Part shown: in pieces, positions 8,217-17,509 of the stretch
Layout of the letters: each line of letters begins with the position of its first letter
Position numbering within the stretch: position 1 is the stretch's first letter
NCBI RefSeq assembly: GCF_000422745.1
Contig: NZ_AUGQ01000001.1
Span: 124,001 to 188,000 of the forward strand
DNA from: Microbacterium gubbeenense DSM 15944
Lineage (GTDB): Bacteria; Actinomycetota; Actinomycetes; Actinomycetales; Microbacteriaceae
Reading direction: 5' to 3'
Length of the DNA stretch: 64,000 nt
Program-made: the position numbers and the translations under genes
The notes under the pieces: generated by a model
Told to the model about the DNA's origin: nothing
Seen by the model: only the letters and a program-made list of their open reading frames with translations
The model's database searches: none

Positions 8217-10256
8217 ATGAGCACTTCCGTTGTCCTCCCCGCTCTCGGCGAGAGCGTCACCGAGGGAACGGTCACCCGCTGGCTGAAGCAGGTCGGCGAC
8301 ACCGTCGAGGTCGATGAACCTCTGCTCGAAGTTTCGACCGACAAGGTCGACACCGAGATCCCGTCGCCGGTCGCCGGCGTGCTGCAGTCGATCGCGGTCG
8401 ACGAGGACGAGACCGTGGAGGTCGGCGCCGAGCTCGCGACCATCGGCGACGGCTCTGGTTCGTCGGAGGCACCTGCGGCTCCGGCCGAAGAAGCCCCCGC
8501 TGCTCCCGAGGCTCCGAAGGCGGAGGCCGAGGCGCCTGCCGCGCCGGCCTCGGACGCTCCGGCGGCTTCTGGCGACGCGACCGACGTCACGCTCCCAGAG
8601 CTCGGCGAGAGCGTCACCGAGGGAACCGTCACGCGCTGGCTGAAGCAGGTCGGCGACACCGTCGACGTCGATGAGCCGCTCCTCGAGATCTCCACCGACA
8701 AGGTCGACACCGAGGTGCCCTCCCCCGTGGCCGGCACCGTCCTCGAGCTGCTCGCAGCCGAAGACGACACCGTCGAGGTCGGCGCTGTGCTCGCACGCGT
8801 CGGATCCGGCACCCCCGCCACGGCCCCCCAGGAAGAGGCCCCGAAGGCCGAAGCGCCTCAGGCAGAAACACCGAAGGCAGAAGCCCCCCAGGCAGAGGCC
8901 CCGGCCGCTGCTGAGGCGCCGAAGGCCGAGACTGAAGCCCCGGCGGCTTCTGGCGACGCGACCGACGTCACGCTCCCCGAGCTCGGCGAGAGCGTCACCG
9001 AGGGAACCGTCACGCGCTGGCTGAAGCAGGTCGGCGACACCGTCGACGTCGATGAGCCGCTCCTCGAGATCTCCACCGACAAGGTCGACACCGAGGTGCC
9101 CTCCCTCGTGGCCGGCACCGTCCTCGAGCTGCTCGCAGCCGAAGACGACACCGTCGGGGTCGGCGCTGTGCTCGCACGCGTCGGATCCGGCGCCCCCGCC
9201 GCGGCCCCCCAGGAAGAGGCCCCCAAGGCAGAAGCGCCTAAGGCGGAAGCCCCGAAGGCCGAAGCTCCCAAGGCCGAGGCACCGAAGGCCGAAGCACCCA
9301 AGGCTGAAGCCTCGAAGCCCGCTCAGGCACCCGCCGCAGGCGCCGACACGGTCTACGTGACCCCCCTCGTCCGCAAGCTCGCGGCACAGCACGGCGTCGA
9401 TCTGGCCTCCGTGTCCGGCACGGGCGTCGGCGGACGCATCCGCAAGGACGACGTGCTCGCCGCCGCGAAGTCGGCACCGACCGGTTCGGCGTCCGCGCCG
9501 GCCCCGGCGGCTGCTCCCGCCACGCAGCTGGAGACCTCCGAGCTGCGCGGCACGACGCAGCCGATGTCGCGCCTGCGCAAGGTCGTTTCCTCGCGCGCCG
9601 TCGAGTCGCTCAACACAACGGCTCAGCTGACGACGATCGTCGAGGTCGATGTCACGAAGCTCGCGCAGTTCCGCGACCAGAAAAAGAACGAGTTCCTCGA
9701 GAAGAGCGGACAGAAGCTCTCGTTCCTGTCCTTCTTCTCGCTCGCCGCGGTCGAGGCGCTGAAGGCGTACCCGATCATCAACTCGACGCTCGACGGCGAG
9801 AACATCGTCTACCCCGAGCAGGAGAACCTCTCCATCGCGGTGGACACGCCCAAGGGCCTCTACACGCCGGTGCTGCGCGACGCCTCGTCGAAGTCGCTCG
9901 CGGAGATCGCGTCCGGCATCGCCGATCTCGCGGCTCGCACGCGCGACGGCAAGCTGAAGCCCGACGACCTCGCGGGCGGCACGTTCACGATCACGAACAC
10001 CGGATCGCGCGGCGCGCTGTTCGACACTCCGCTCGTGTTCCTGCCGCAGTCGGCCATCCTCGGCACCGGAATCGTGTACAAGCGACCCGGCGTGACGAAG
10101 GTCGACGGAGCCGACGCGATCGGCGTGCGCTCGTACGTCTACCTCGCACTGTCGTACGACCACCGCACGATCGATGGGGCAGATGCTGCTCGCTACCTGT
10201 CGGCGGTCAAGAACCGCCTCGAGGAAGCGAACTTCGCGGCGAACCTCGGTCTCTGA
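8217..10256 (+). CDS. sucB: Dihydrolipoamide acyltransferase (E2) with three lipoyl domains
   Basis: 679 residues. Three lipoyl domains have the lipoylated lysine in STDKVDTE at K43, K162 and K289, joined by Ala/Pro/Glu/Lys-rich linkers; then an E3-binding domain (about 380-418, TPLVRKLAAQHGVDLASVSG) and the acyltransferase domain (about 435-679) with catalytic DHRTIDG (H649, D653). It transfers acyl groups to CoA in the 2-oxoglutarate and/or pyruvate dehydrogenase complex. AAGGAGA lies 8 nt before the ATG, and TAAGCT (8174-8179) is a plausible -10, so it has its own promoter behind lpdA. Lipoyl domains 2 and 3 are nearly identical in DNA. Confidence 0.95.
   Translation: MSTSVVLPALGESVTEGTVTRWLKQVGDTVEVDEPLLEVSTDKVDTEIPSPVAGVLQSIAVDEDETVEVGAELATIGDGSGSSEAPAAPAEEAPAAPEAPKAEAEAPAAPASDAPAASGDATDVTLPELGESVTEGTVTRWLKQVGDTVDVDEPLLEISTDKVDTEVPSPVAGTVLELLAAEDDTVEVGAVLARVGSGTPATAPQEEAPKAEAPQAETPKAEAPQAEAPAAAEAPKAETEAPAASGDATDVTLPELGESVTEGTVTRWLKQVGDTVDVDEPLLEISTDKVDTEVPSLVAGTVLELLAAEDDTVGVGAVLARVGSGAPAAAPQEEAPKAEAPKAEAPKAEAPKAEAPKAEAPKAEASKPAQAPAAGADTVYVTPLVRKLAAQHGVDLASVSGTGVGGRIRKDDVLAAAKSAPTGSASAPAPAAAPATQLETSELRGTTQPMSRLRKVVSSRAVESLNTTAQLTTIVEVDVTKLAQFRDQKKNEFLEKSGQKLSFLSFFSLAAVEALKAYPIINSTLDGENIVYPEQENLSIAVDTPKGLYTPVLRDASSKSLAEIASGIADLAARTRDGKLKPDDLAGGTFTITNTGSRGALFDTPLVFLPQSAILGTGIVYKRPGVTKVDGADAIGVRSYVYLALSYDHRTIDGADAARYLSAVKNRLEEANFAANLGL
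8560..8840 (+). repeat. Lipoyl-domain duplication, copy 1
   Basis: About 281 bp nearly identical to 8941-9221 at a spacing of 381 bp (127 codons). It encodes the end of a linker and lipoyl domain 2. Confidence 0.9.
8941..9221 (+). repeat. Lipoyl-domain duplication, copy 2
   Basis: Second copy, lipoyl domain 3. I count only a handful of differences from copy 1; two change residues (VPSPVAG to VPSLVAG and DTVEVGA to DTVGVGA) and the rest are near the ends or silent. Lipoyl domain 1 is clearly more diverged. Confidence 0.9.
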
Positions 10257-10270
10257 CCTGATCGCGATCG

Positions 10271-10302
10271 GAATGGGCCGCACCTTCGGGTGCGGCCCAT
10301 TC
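10271..10302. terminator. Bidirectional hairpin terminator after the E2 gene
   Basis: A perfect 14-bp stem (GAATGGGCCGCACC and its complement) closed by a TTCG tetraloop, 14 nt after the E2 stop and 7 nt before the stop of the converging membrane-protein gene. A short T-containing tail follows on the + strand. Confidence 0.85.
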
Positions 10303-10309
10303 CGCGTTC

Positions 10310-11575
10310 TCACGGAGCGTCGAACACATCGCGGATCCGCCATTTCTCCTCCGCGCGCTCCAGCACCATCAACTGGGCGCTCTCCTCGGGCGCCGTAACC
10401 TTCAGTAGCACGACCTCGCCGTAGTCGTCGACGAGCGCGATCGCGGGCTCAGGCGCCGCGACAGCTCCCGCGCGTTCGAGCCCGCGGGCGAGATCGCAGT
10501 CGGCCGGGCAGGCGCCCCATTCGACGAGGATCCGCGCCGCAGCCTCGCGCGGATCCTGCGCTGCCTCGCCCGGCAGCGACGTGGGCGTCGGCGTCGGCGT
10601 GGGCGTCGCGGTCGCGCTCGGTGATGCGGCCTGGGACGGGGGCGCCGACTCGACCGGCCAGAGCATGCCTCCCGCGAGCACCACCGCGGCGGCGCCGAGG
10701 CCGATGAGCGCGACCCGACCGTGGTGCGCGCTCTTCTCTCGGGTGCCGCGCCTGGCCCGCCACTCGGACATCGATCGCAGTGCCCCCGCGACCGCATCGC
10801 CTACGCCCGTGTCGACGTGGCGCTCGATCAGGGCTCGGATCCGGTCGACGAACGTTCCCTCCGCGTCGTGGCCGACATCGATCGAACGCGCGGGCCGCGC
10901 GGCGGCGCGGTGGGCCGCTGACGCGGCGATCGGCTGCGGCGCGGCCGCCTCGAACAGGGCCGTTTCGATCTCCTCTGCACGCCGAGCGAGCGGGCTCGGC
11001 CCCTCAAGAGCATCGAGCGCGTCGTCGACGATCCGCGCGATCACGCGATCGTCGCACGCGAGCTGAATGCGCCGCAGCGCGTCGCCCGTGGCCTCCGCGA
11101 CCGTGCGACCCTCCGCATCGCCGCACACGAACGCGAACACGGGGCGGCCGTCGGCGGTGATCCACCAGTCGCCGGTGCGCGCCGCGTCGTCGAGCCCGCG
11201 CTCGGCCGCCTCCGAGACCCCGCGCAGCATCGACACGATGCAAGTCACGGCCTCGCCACGCAACCAACCCGCGCCTGCCTCGTCCCGGGCCCCGAATGTG
11301 CGGGCGCACGGTTCGCGCAGGTCGCTGAGGATGGCCTCGTGGCCAGCGTGCCCGCGCAGCACGTCGGTCGGTCCGAGGAGGTGCTGCGCGCCCGCCGCCT
11401 GCCAGCCCGGCCAGTCGTCGAGATCGTCGACGTCGACGAGCAGCACGGGTTCCTCCCCCGCCATGACTGCTCGGGTCGCGGTGAACGGCGCCTCGGGCGT
11501 GCCCACGCGGCGGATCCGGCGGACTCCGATCTCGAGCGGGTCGAGGGGCGCGGTGCGCGGGGTCGTGGTGCTCAT
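10310..11575 (-). CDS. Single-pass membrane protein of unknown function
   Basis: 421 residues, not recognised. About 290 cytoplasmic residues with no motif I can name are followed by one membrane segment, VALIGLGAAAVVLAGGMLW, then a Ser/Thr/Pro linker (TATPTPTPTPTS) and an extracytoplasmic tail of about 90 residues with two cysteines (GACPADC) that could form a disulfide. The start at 11575 (MSTTTPRTAPLDP) is chosen because CACGAT, a weak variant of the -10, ends 6 nt upstream; in-frame starts further up run into the DUF4191 promoter region. Confidence 0.65.
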   Translation of the reverse strand: MSTTTPRTAPLDPLEIGVRRIRRVGTPEAPFTATRAVMAGEEPVLLVDVDDLDDWPGWQAAGAQHLLGPTDVLRGHAGHEAILSDLREPCARTFGARDEAGAGWLRGEAVTCIVSMLRGVSEAAERGLDDAARTGDWWITADGRPVFAFVCGDAEGRTVAEATGDALRRIQLACDDRVIARIVDDALDALEGPSPLARRAEEIETALFEAAAPQPIAASAAHRAAARPARSIDVGHDAEGTFVDRIRALIERHVDTGVGDAVAGALRSMSEWRARRGTREKSAHHGRVALIGLGAAAVVLAGGMLWPVESAPPSQAASPSATATPTPTPTPTSLPGEAAQDPREAAARILVEWGACPADCDLARGLERAGAVAAPEPAIALVDDYGEVVLLKVTAPEESAQLMVLERAEEKWRIRDVFDAP

Positions 11576-11711
11576 GGTCCCATCGTGCGACGGGTTCAGC
11601 TCTCGCGCTGGGCGGGATCCCCGGAATGTGGACAACCTCCGCGATCTGCGGAATGTGCACGCGCTGACCTCTAGGCGGACTCCCCGCGCAATGCCCGGTA
11701 AACTGGTGCTC

Positions 11712-12425
11712 ATGGCATCACGTACGTCCGCTCCGGAAAAGCGCCCGGGCTTCTTCACGACGATCAAGCAGCTCCTGAGCTTCACGCGCAAGTCGTACCC
11801 GTGGGTCGTATGGGTTCTGCCCCTGATCCTGCTCGCGGGCGTCGGCCTCGGCGTGGGCGGTGCGTTCGCCGTGCAGCAGCGCTGGTGGGGCATCATCCTG
11901 TGGGGCGTGTTCGGCCTCATGCTCGGCATGATCTTCAGCATGTTGCTGCTGAACCGCCTCGCGACGGGCGCGATGTACAAGCAGATCGAGGGCACCCCCG
12001 GCGCCGCCGGTCACGTGGTCTCGAACATGCTCGGCCGCAGCTGGCGCGCCGATGACATGCCGGTGGCGATCAACGCCAAGGCTCAGGAGGGCGTCTACCG
12101 CGCCGTCGGTCGCGGCGGGGTCGTCCTCGTCGGCGAGGGATCCCGACGTCGGCTCGAGAAGCTCATCAAGAAGGAACAGACGATGGCGCGGCGCATCACG
12201 CACGATTCGGTGCCTGTCACGGTCTTCTTCGTGGGCAGCGGCGAGGACGATGTGCCGATCGACAAGCTCGCGAAGAGGATCAAGAAGCTCCCGAAGGCGG
12301 TCGACCGTCGCGGCATGACGCAGCTCGTCGCCCGCACCGAGTCGATCTCGCAGGGCGCGATGTCGTCGCTCCCGATCCCCAAGGGCGTCGACCCCGCCCG
12401 GGCGCGCGCGCCGAAGCCGCGCTGA
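11712..12425 (+). CDS. DUF4191 family membrane protein
   Basis: 237 residues with two adjacent membrane segments (about 32-50 and 56-78) and a basic cytoplasmic C-terminal domain containing GRSWRADDMPVAIN and GGVVLVGEGSRRRLEKLIKKE. This matches the actinobacterial DUF4191 family, usually found between lipoate/E2 genes and RDD-glnA as here; its function is not known. TAAACT (11699-11704) ends 7 nt before the ATG, so the mRNA is probably leaderless. Confidence 0.85.
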   Translation: MASRTSAPEKRPGFFTTIKQLLSFTRKSYPWVVWVLPLILLAGVGLGVGGAFAVQQRWWGIILWGVFGLMLGMIFSMLLLNRLATGAMYKQIEGTPGAAGHVVSNMLGRSWRADDMPVAINAKAQEGVYRAVGRGGVVLVGEGSRRRLEKLIKKEQTMARRITHDSVPVTVFFVGSGEDDVPIDKLAKRIKKLPKAVDRRGMTQLVARTESISQGAMSSLPIPKGVDPARARAPKPR

Positions 12426-12439
12426 TCCGCTGACGCACT

Positions 12440-12466
12440 CTGATGCCCCGTTCGCCGGGGCATCAG
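12440..12466. terminator. Bidirectional hairpin between DUF4191 and RDD genes
   Basis: A perfect 11-bp stem, CTGATGCCCCG and its complement, with a TTCGC loop, placed between two converging stop codons. Confidence 0.8.
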
Positions 12467-12470
12467 TCGT

Positions 12471-12875
12471 CTACCGGGACGAAACGATGACCGTATCGAC
12501 CGCGACGTCGTGCAGCCCGCGGTTGTTCTCGTCCCAGATAGCGGCGGGGATCACGACGACCGTCAGCAGTGCGCGCACCAGGGGCCGCCACGCCCCGGCC
12601 CATTCGCCGTTCCGGCGCGTGACCCGCAATCCCCAGATCCGGTGACCGGGGCTTCCGCCCGCGGTCGGGATGAACAGCGCCTGGATCAGGACGAAGAGAA
12701 TCAGCTCCGACCACCAGGTGTAGTCGAAGAATGCCGCGGACAGCAGGACGACCGCCGCCCAGTCGGTCACGAACGCGCCGATGCGGCGCGGCAGCGTCGC
12801 AAGGCTCCCCGGGCCGGTCTGCGGAAGACCGATCGACTTGCCGGGATAGTCGGATGAGCGCTGGTCGGGGGTCAC
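12471..12875 (-). CDS. RDD family membrane protein
   Basis: 134 residues with three hydrophobic segments. The family residues are visible as RRIGAFVTDW (Arg and Asp) in the first segment and GGSPGHRIWGLRV in the loop. RDD proteins are small membrane proteins of mostly unknown or ion-exchange function. GTG start at 12875, with TAGGCT (12887-12882) ending 6 nt upstream. It is divergent from glnA and sits next to it in many actinobacteria. Confidence 0.85.
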   Translation of the reverse strand: MTPDQRSSDYPGKSIGLPQTGPGSLATLPRRIGAFVTDWAAVVLLSAAFFDYTWWSELILFVLIQALFIPTAGGSPGHRIWGLRVTRRNGEWAGAWRPLVRALLTVVVIPAAIWDENNRGLHDVAVDTVIVSSR

Positions 12876-12959
12876 GCTCTCAGCCTATGATCCCGCGTTG
12901 TGGCGCGTCTGGGAGGCATACGCGTCCGGGGCGGGTTTGGCCCGGCCTCGCCGCGCGCC

Positions 12960-12986
12960 GTAACATTGAGGAAACAATCGAGACAC
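12960..12986 (+). promoter_or_regulatory. GlnR-type box upstream of glnA
   Basis: GTAAC (12960-12964), GAAAC (12971-12975) and GACAC (12982-12986) follow each other with 6-nt gaps. This is the a-b-a arrangement known for actinobacterial GlnR (gTnAC-n6-GaAAC repeated), 80 to 106 nt before the glnA start. GlnR activates or represses nitrogen genes by available nitrogen. Confidence 0.7.
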
Positions 12987-13016
12987 TCACGGGCAACGGC
13001 CGCGAGATAGTTTCGA

Positions 13017-13045
13017 CGAGTCAGCCCGCCACGGGCGATGACTCG
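13017..13045 (+). promoter_or_regulatory. Hairpin in the glnA leader
   Basis: CGAGTCAGCCCG pairs with CGGGC-GA-TGACTCG: a 12-bp stem with a 2-nt bulge and a CCA loop. It ends 20 nt before the ATG, just before the ribosome site TGGAG. It is not followed by a T-run and so is unlikely to be an attenuator; it may influence message stability or initiation. Confidence 0.6.
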
Positions 13046-13065
13046 ATAACCCTCCTGGAGCTTTC

Positions 13066-14490
13066 ATGTTCAAAGATTCGTCCGAAGTGCTCGCATACAT
13101 CGAACAGGAGGACGTCAAGTTCCTCGACATCCGCTTCACAGACCTCCCCGGCGTGCAGCAGCACTTCAACATCCCCGCGTCGACGGTCGACGATGAGTTC
13201 TTCTCGGTGGGTCAGATGTTCGACGGCTCCTCGATCCGCGGCTTCGCGTCGATCGACGAGTCCGACATGCAACTCATTCCGGACGTCACGACGGCCTACC
13301 TCGACCCGTTCCGCGAGCACAAGACGCTCGTGATGGTGTTCGACATCTTCAACCCGCGCAACGGCGAGACCTACTCGAAGGATCCGCGCCAGGTCGCGAA
13401 GAAGGCCGAGAAGTACCTCTCGTCGACGGGCATCGCCGACACGGCCTTCTTCGCCCCCGAGGCCGAGTTCTACATCTTCGACGACGTGCGCTACGAGGTC
13501 TCGAGCAAGCGCAGCTTCTTCTCCGTCGACTCGGAAGAGGCCGGCTGGAACACCGGTCGCAAGGAAGAGGGCGGCAACCTCGCCAACAAGACGCCCCAGA
13601 AGGGCGGATACTTCCCCGTCTCCCCCGTCGACAAGCAGGCCGACCTGCGCGACGACATCTCGCTGCATCTGATCGATGCGGGCCTCGAGCTCGAGCGCGC
13701 TCACCACGAGGTGGGGGCGGCCGGCCAGGCCGAGATCAACTACCGGTTCGACACCATGGTGCACGCCGCCGACGATGTGCTGAAGTTCAAGTACATCGTC
13801 AAGAACGTCGCCGATCAGTGGGGCAAGACCGCAACCTTCATGCCGAAGCCCGTCTTCGGCGACAACGGATCCGGCATGCACACCCACCAGTCGCTCTGGC
13901 AGGACGGCAAGCCCCTGTTCTACGACGAGCAGGGCTACGGTCAGCTCTCCGACGTCGCGCGCTGGTACATCGGCGGCCTGCTCAAGCATGCCCCCGCGGT
14001 TCTCGCGTTCACGAACCCGACGATCAACAGCTACCACCGCCTCGTCAAGGGCTTCGAGGCGCCGATCAACCTCGTCTACTCGGCCGGAAACCGTTCGGCC
14101 GCGATCCGCATTCCGCTGACGGGCTCGAACCCGAAGGCGAAGCGCATCGAGTTCCGTGCGCCCGACGCCTCGGGCAACCCGTACCTCGCGTTCGCGGCAC
14201 AGCTGATGGCCGGCATCGACGGCATCAAGAACCGCATCGAGCCGATGGATCCGATCGACAAGGATCTCTACGAGCTGCCTCCCGAGGAGGCGAAGGGCAT
14301 CCCGCAGGTGCCGACGACGCTCCCCGCCGTGCTCGACGCGCTGCGCGAGGATCACGCGTTCCTCCTCGAGGGCGGCGTGTTCACGGAAGAGCTCATCAAC
14401 ACGTGGATCGACTACAAGGTCGAGAACGAGATCCTGCCGATGGCGCTGCGCCCGCACCCCTACGAGTTCGAGCTCTACTACGGCGTGTGA
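13066..14490 (+). CDS. glnA: Glutamine synthetase, type I
   Basis: 474 residues, full length for GSI. The N-terminal beta-grasp domain is followed by the catalytic domain with [30 protein letters not shown] and NRSAAIRIP. The DLYELPPEE segment holds Tyr402, the residue adenylylated by GlnE in this subclass (GSI-beta). It makes glutamine from glutamate, ammonia and ATP, as a cytosolic dodecamer. A GlnR-type box and a leader hairpin precede it; glnE and glnA2 converge on it from the other strand, with only 4 nt between the glnA and glnE stops. Confidence 0.97.
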   Translation: MFKDSSEVLAYIEQEDVKFLDIRFTDLPGVQQHFNIPASTVDDEFFSVGQMFDGSSIRGFASIDESDMQLIPDVTTAYLDPFREHKTLVMVFDIFNPRNGETYSKDPRQVAKKAEKYLSSTGIADTAFFAPEAEFYIFDDVRYEVSSKRSFFSVDSEEAGWNTGRKEEGGNLANKTPQKGGYFPVSPVDKQADLRDDISLHLIDAGLELERAHHEVGAAGQAEINYRFDTMVHAADDVLKFKYIVKNVADQWGKTATFMPKPVFGDNGSGMHTHQSLWQDGKPLFYDEQGYGQLSDVARWYIGGLLKHAPAVLAFTNPTINSYHRLVKGFEAPINLVYSAGNRSAAIRIPLTGSNPKAKRIEFRAPDASGNPYLAFAAQLMAGIDGIKNRIEPMDPIDKDLYELPPEEAKGIPQVPTTLPAVLDALREDHAFLLEGGVFTEELINTWIDYKVENEILPMALRPHPYEFELYYGV

Positions 14491-14494
14491 CCGC

Positions 14495-17400
14495 CTACAG
14501 GTCGTAGAACACGTCCTCATAGGTGCGGCGGGCGCGGCGAGCGACCCGCAGCCACTCCTCCTCGAGCTCGCGCGCTGATCCGGGCGCGTGCTCGAGGATG
14601 CGTGCGATGCCGTCGAGCGCGTGGTTGTCGGTCGGCAGCATGTCGCTCGTCGTGCCCGTGAGCAGCGTGTTGGCCGACCGCAGCCGCGTCGCCAGGCGCC
14701 ACGCGGCGCCGAGCTGACGGGCATCCTCCTCGCCGAGGAGCTCGTGTTCATACGCGGCCTGGAGGGCGTGCAGCGTGCGCGGCGTGCGCAGGTCGGGAAT
14801 CGCGTGCGCGTACTTCATCTGCATGAGCTGCGCGAGCCACTCCACGTCCGCGAGCGCCCCCGGGCCCAGCTTCAGGTGGCGCGCGGGATCGACGCCGCGC
14901 GGCATGCGCTCCGACTCGACTCGCGCCTTGATGCGCTTGATCTCGCGCACGTCCGACTCGGTCGCGTGCGCGGGGTACCGAATATCGTCGACCATCGCCA
15001 TCACGTCTTCGAGCAGCTCGTCATCGCCCGCGACGGGACGCGCGCGCAGGAGCGCCTGAGCCTCCCACGACACCGACCACCTCGCGTAGTACGAGCGATA
15101 GGCATCGAGCGTGCGGGCGATCGGCCCCTTCCGACCCTCGGGGCGCAGCTCGGCGTCGAGCTCGAGCGGCACCCGCGCGTCGTCCGACTGTTCGCGCAGC
15201 TGGGCGACGATCTTCCGCGCGAGAGGTTCGGCGACCTGCGGATCTACCGTACCGGGCCGATAGACGAAGAGGACGTCGGCGTCGGAGCCGAAACCGACCT
15301 CCGCCCCGCCGTACCGTCCCATGCCGATGATCGCGAACTGCATGTCGCGGTGCTCGGCGGGCACGACCTCACGCCGCACGGCCACAAGCAAGGACTGGAT
15401 CGTCACGTCCGTGATCGCCGTGAGCGACGTCGTCACGTCTTTGATCGACAGCGACCCCGTCATCGACGCCATCGCGGTGCGCAGCAGCTCGCGGCGGCGG
15501 ATCTCGCGGATCCTCCTGGCCGCCTCGGGCAGCGCCGTGCGCCTCTTGAGCACCGCCGATGCCTCGTGCCGCAGCACCTCATATGCGCGCGGCCGCAGCT
15601 GCTCGGCGCTGTCGAGCCACGCCACTGACTCCGGGATCCACTCCATCAGCTCGCCGACGTAGCGCGATCCGCTGAGCAGCATCGTGAGGGATTCGGCCGC
15701 GCCCGTCGAGTCGCGCAGCATGCGCAGGAACCACGGGCTGTCGCCGAGCCGCTCGCTGATGCGGCGGTAGGCGACGAGGCCGTAGTCAGGGTCGACGCCC
15801 TCCGCGAACCACCGCAGCATCACGGGCAGAAGCGTGCGCTGAACGGTCTTCTTGCGGCTGACGCCCTTCGTGAGGGCCGCGATGTGCGACAGCGCACCGC
15901 GCGGATCCCGGAACCCGATCGCCGTGAGACGGTCGTGCGCCTCACTGCCGGTGAGCGAGCGCGAATCGTATTCCGTGGACGCCACGGCCGACAGCAGCGG
16001 GCGGTAGAACAGGCGCACATGGATGTCGCGCACCTCGTTGCGCACGCGGTTCCACGTCGCCGTGATGTCGCTCGCGAGGCCGCCTGCGACGCGCTCGGAC
16101 ACGTCGAACAGCCCGGTCGACCGGGCGAGCACGCGGCGACCGTCGGCGTCGTCCGGCATGAGGTGCGTGCGCCGCAGCTGCTGCAGCTGGATCCGGTGCT
16201 CGAGCAGGCGCAGGATCCGGTAGTCGGTGCCGAACGCGGCGGCGTCGTCGCGGCCGATATAGCCGCGTTCGACGAGCGCCTCGAGCGCGTCGAGCGTGCC
16301 GCTCGCACGCACGCTCTCATCGCTGCGACCGTGGACGAGCTGCAGGAGCTGCACCGTGAACTCCACGTCGCGCAGGCCGCCCGGGCCCAGCTTGAGCTGG
16401 CGGCTCGCCTCCTCCGGCGGGATGTTGTCGTTGACGCGCTTGCGCATCGCCTGCACGCCGTCGACGAAGCCGTCGCGCTCCGAGCTCGCCCAGACGAGCG
16501 GGCGGGTGCGCTCCACGTACGCGCGGCCGAGCTCCATGTCACCGGCCATCTCCCGGGCCTTCAGCAGCGCCTGGAACTCCCAGAGGTCTGCCCAGCGCTC
16601 GTAATAGGCCAGGTGCGACTCGAGGGTGCGCACGAGCGCGCCCTTCTTGCCCTCGGGGCGCAGGTTCGCGTCGACCTCCCACAGCGGCGGCTCAGTCTCG
16701 AACTCGCTGAGCCCCCACATCGTGTGCTTGGCGAGGCGCGTGGCGATATCGATCATCCGCTCCTCGGAGATCTCCGCCCCGGGCGCCGCCCCGGCGACGA
16801 AGATCACGTCGACGTCGGAGACGTAGTTGAGCTCGCGCGCGCCCGCCTTGCCCATGCCGATGATCGCGAGGCGCGTGGCGTCGATCTCGTCGGCCGTGAA
16901 CTGGTCCGCGAGCATCGCCCGCGCCACCGCGAGCGACGCCTCGAGCGCAGCCGATGCGGCATCCGACAGCGCCGAGGACACGGCGCGCACGACCTCGACG
17001 GGATCCGCCGCCGACAGGTCGACCGCGGTGATCGAGAGCAGCTCGCGCCGGTACGCGAGCCGCAGTGCGTTCCACGCATCGGATCCGACCGCGCACGACG
17101 CGCCGTCCTCGGCCTTCACTGAGGCGAGCAGCCGCTCGGTCATCGCCTCGAGCGATGGCAGCGTGCGCACGCCGCCGACGAGTTCGCCGAGCACCTCCGG
17201 GTGGCGCCGGAACAGCTCGCCGAACCCGACCGATGCGCCTACGACCCGCCAGAGCAACCGAGCGCTGGTCGCGTCCTCGAGCACGCGCCGCACCGGATCC
17301 GGATCGCGGCGGGCGACGTCGAGGATCGACCGCAGGGCGGCGTCAGGATCCGCGCTCCGGGCCCCGCCGGCGATCAGCTCATCGCGCGGGATGCCCGTCG

Positions 17401-17497
17401 CCTCGTGGAGCTCGTCGAGCGCCGCGGTCGCGTCGCCGACGTCGGTGAAGCCCGCGCCGGCGAGGCGCGACCGCGCGGAGACCCTCCCGCCAGACAC
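14495..17497 (-). CDS. glnE: Bifunctional glutamine synthetase adenylyltransferase / adenylyl-removing enzyme
   Basis: 1000 residues. Two nucleotidyltransferase domains each carry a G-K/R-x-G pattern and an Asp pair: GKAGARELNYVSDVDVIFV in the N-terminal, adenylyl-removing half and GRYGGAEVGFGSDADVLFV in the C-terminal, adenylylating half, each followed by a helical GlnD-binding/UTase-type bundle. It adds AMP to, and removes it from, Tyr402 of the GlnA encoded next to it. GTG start at 17497, 12 nt after the glnA2 stop, so it is cotranscribed with glnA2. Confidence 0.95.
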   Translation of the reverse strand: MSGGRVSARSRLAGAGFTDVGDATAALDELHEATGIPRDELIAGGARSADPDAALRSILDVARRDPDPVRRVLEDATSARLLWRVVGASVGFGELFRRHPEVLGELVGGVRTLPSLEAMTERLLASVKAEDGASCAVGSDAWNALRLAYRRELLSITAVDLSAADPVEVVRAVSSALSDAASAALEASLAVARAMLADQFTADEIDATRLAIIGMGKAGARELNYVSDVDVIFVAGAAPGAEISEERMIDIATRLAKHTMWGLSEFETEPPLWEVDANLRPEGKKGALVRTLESHLAYYERWADLWEFQALLKAREMAGDMELGRAYVERTRPLVWASSERDGFVDGVQAMRKRVNDNIPPEEASRQLKLGPGGLRDVEFTVQLLQLVHGRSDESVRASGTLDALEALVERGYIGRDDAAAFGTDYRILRLLEHRIQLQQLRRTHLMPDDADGRRVLARSTGLFDVSERVAGGLASDITATWNRVRNEVRDIHVRLFYRPLLSAVASTEYDSRSLTGSEAHDRLTAIGFRDPRGALSHIAALTKGVSRKKTVQRTLLPVMLRWFAEGVDPDYGLVAYRRISERLGDSPWFLRMLRDSTGAAESLTMLLSGSRYVGELMEWIPESVAWLDSAEQLRPRAYEVLRHEASAVLKRRTALPEAARRIREIRRRELLRTAMASMTGSLSIKDVTTSLTAITDVTIQSLLVAVRREVVPAEHRDMQFAIIGMGRYGGAEVGFGSDADVLFVYRPGTVDPQVAEPLARKIVAQLREQSDDARVPLELDAELRPEGRKGPIARTLDAYRSYYARWSVSWEAQALLRARPVAGDDELLEDVMAMVDDIRYPAHATESDVREIKRIKARVESERMPRGVDPARHLKLGPGALADVEWLAQLMQMKYAHAIPDLRTPRTLHALQAAYEHELLGEEDARQLGAAWRLATRLRSANTLLTGTTSDMLPTDNHALDGIARILEHAPGSARELEEEWLRVARRARRTYEDVFYDL

Positions 17498-17509
17498 GTC
17501 GCCCGAACC

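Noticed and set aside
8560-9221. Lipoyl duplication as an assembly error
   Set aside because: The copies differ at several bases including two replacements, which a simple assembly duplication would not produce; still flagged for long-read checking.
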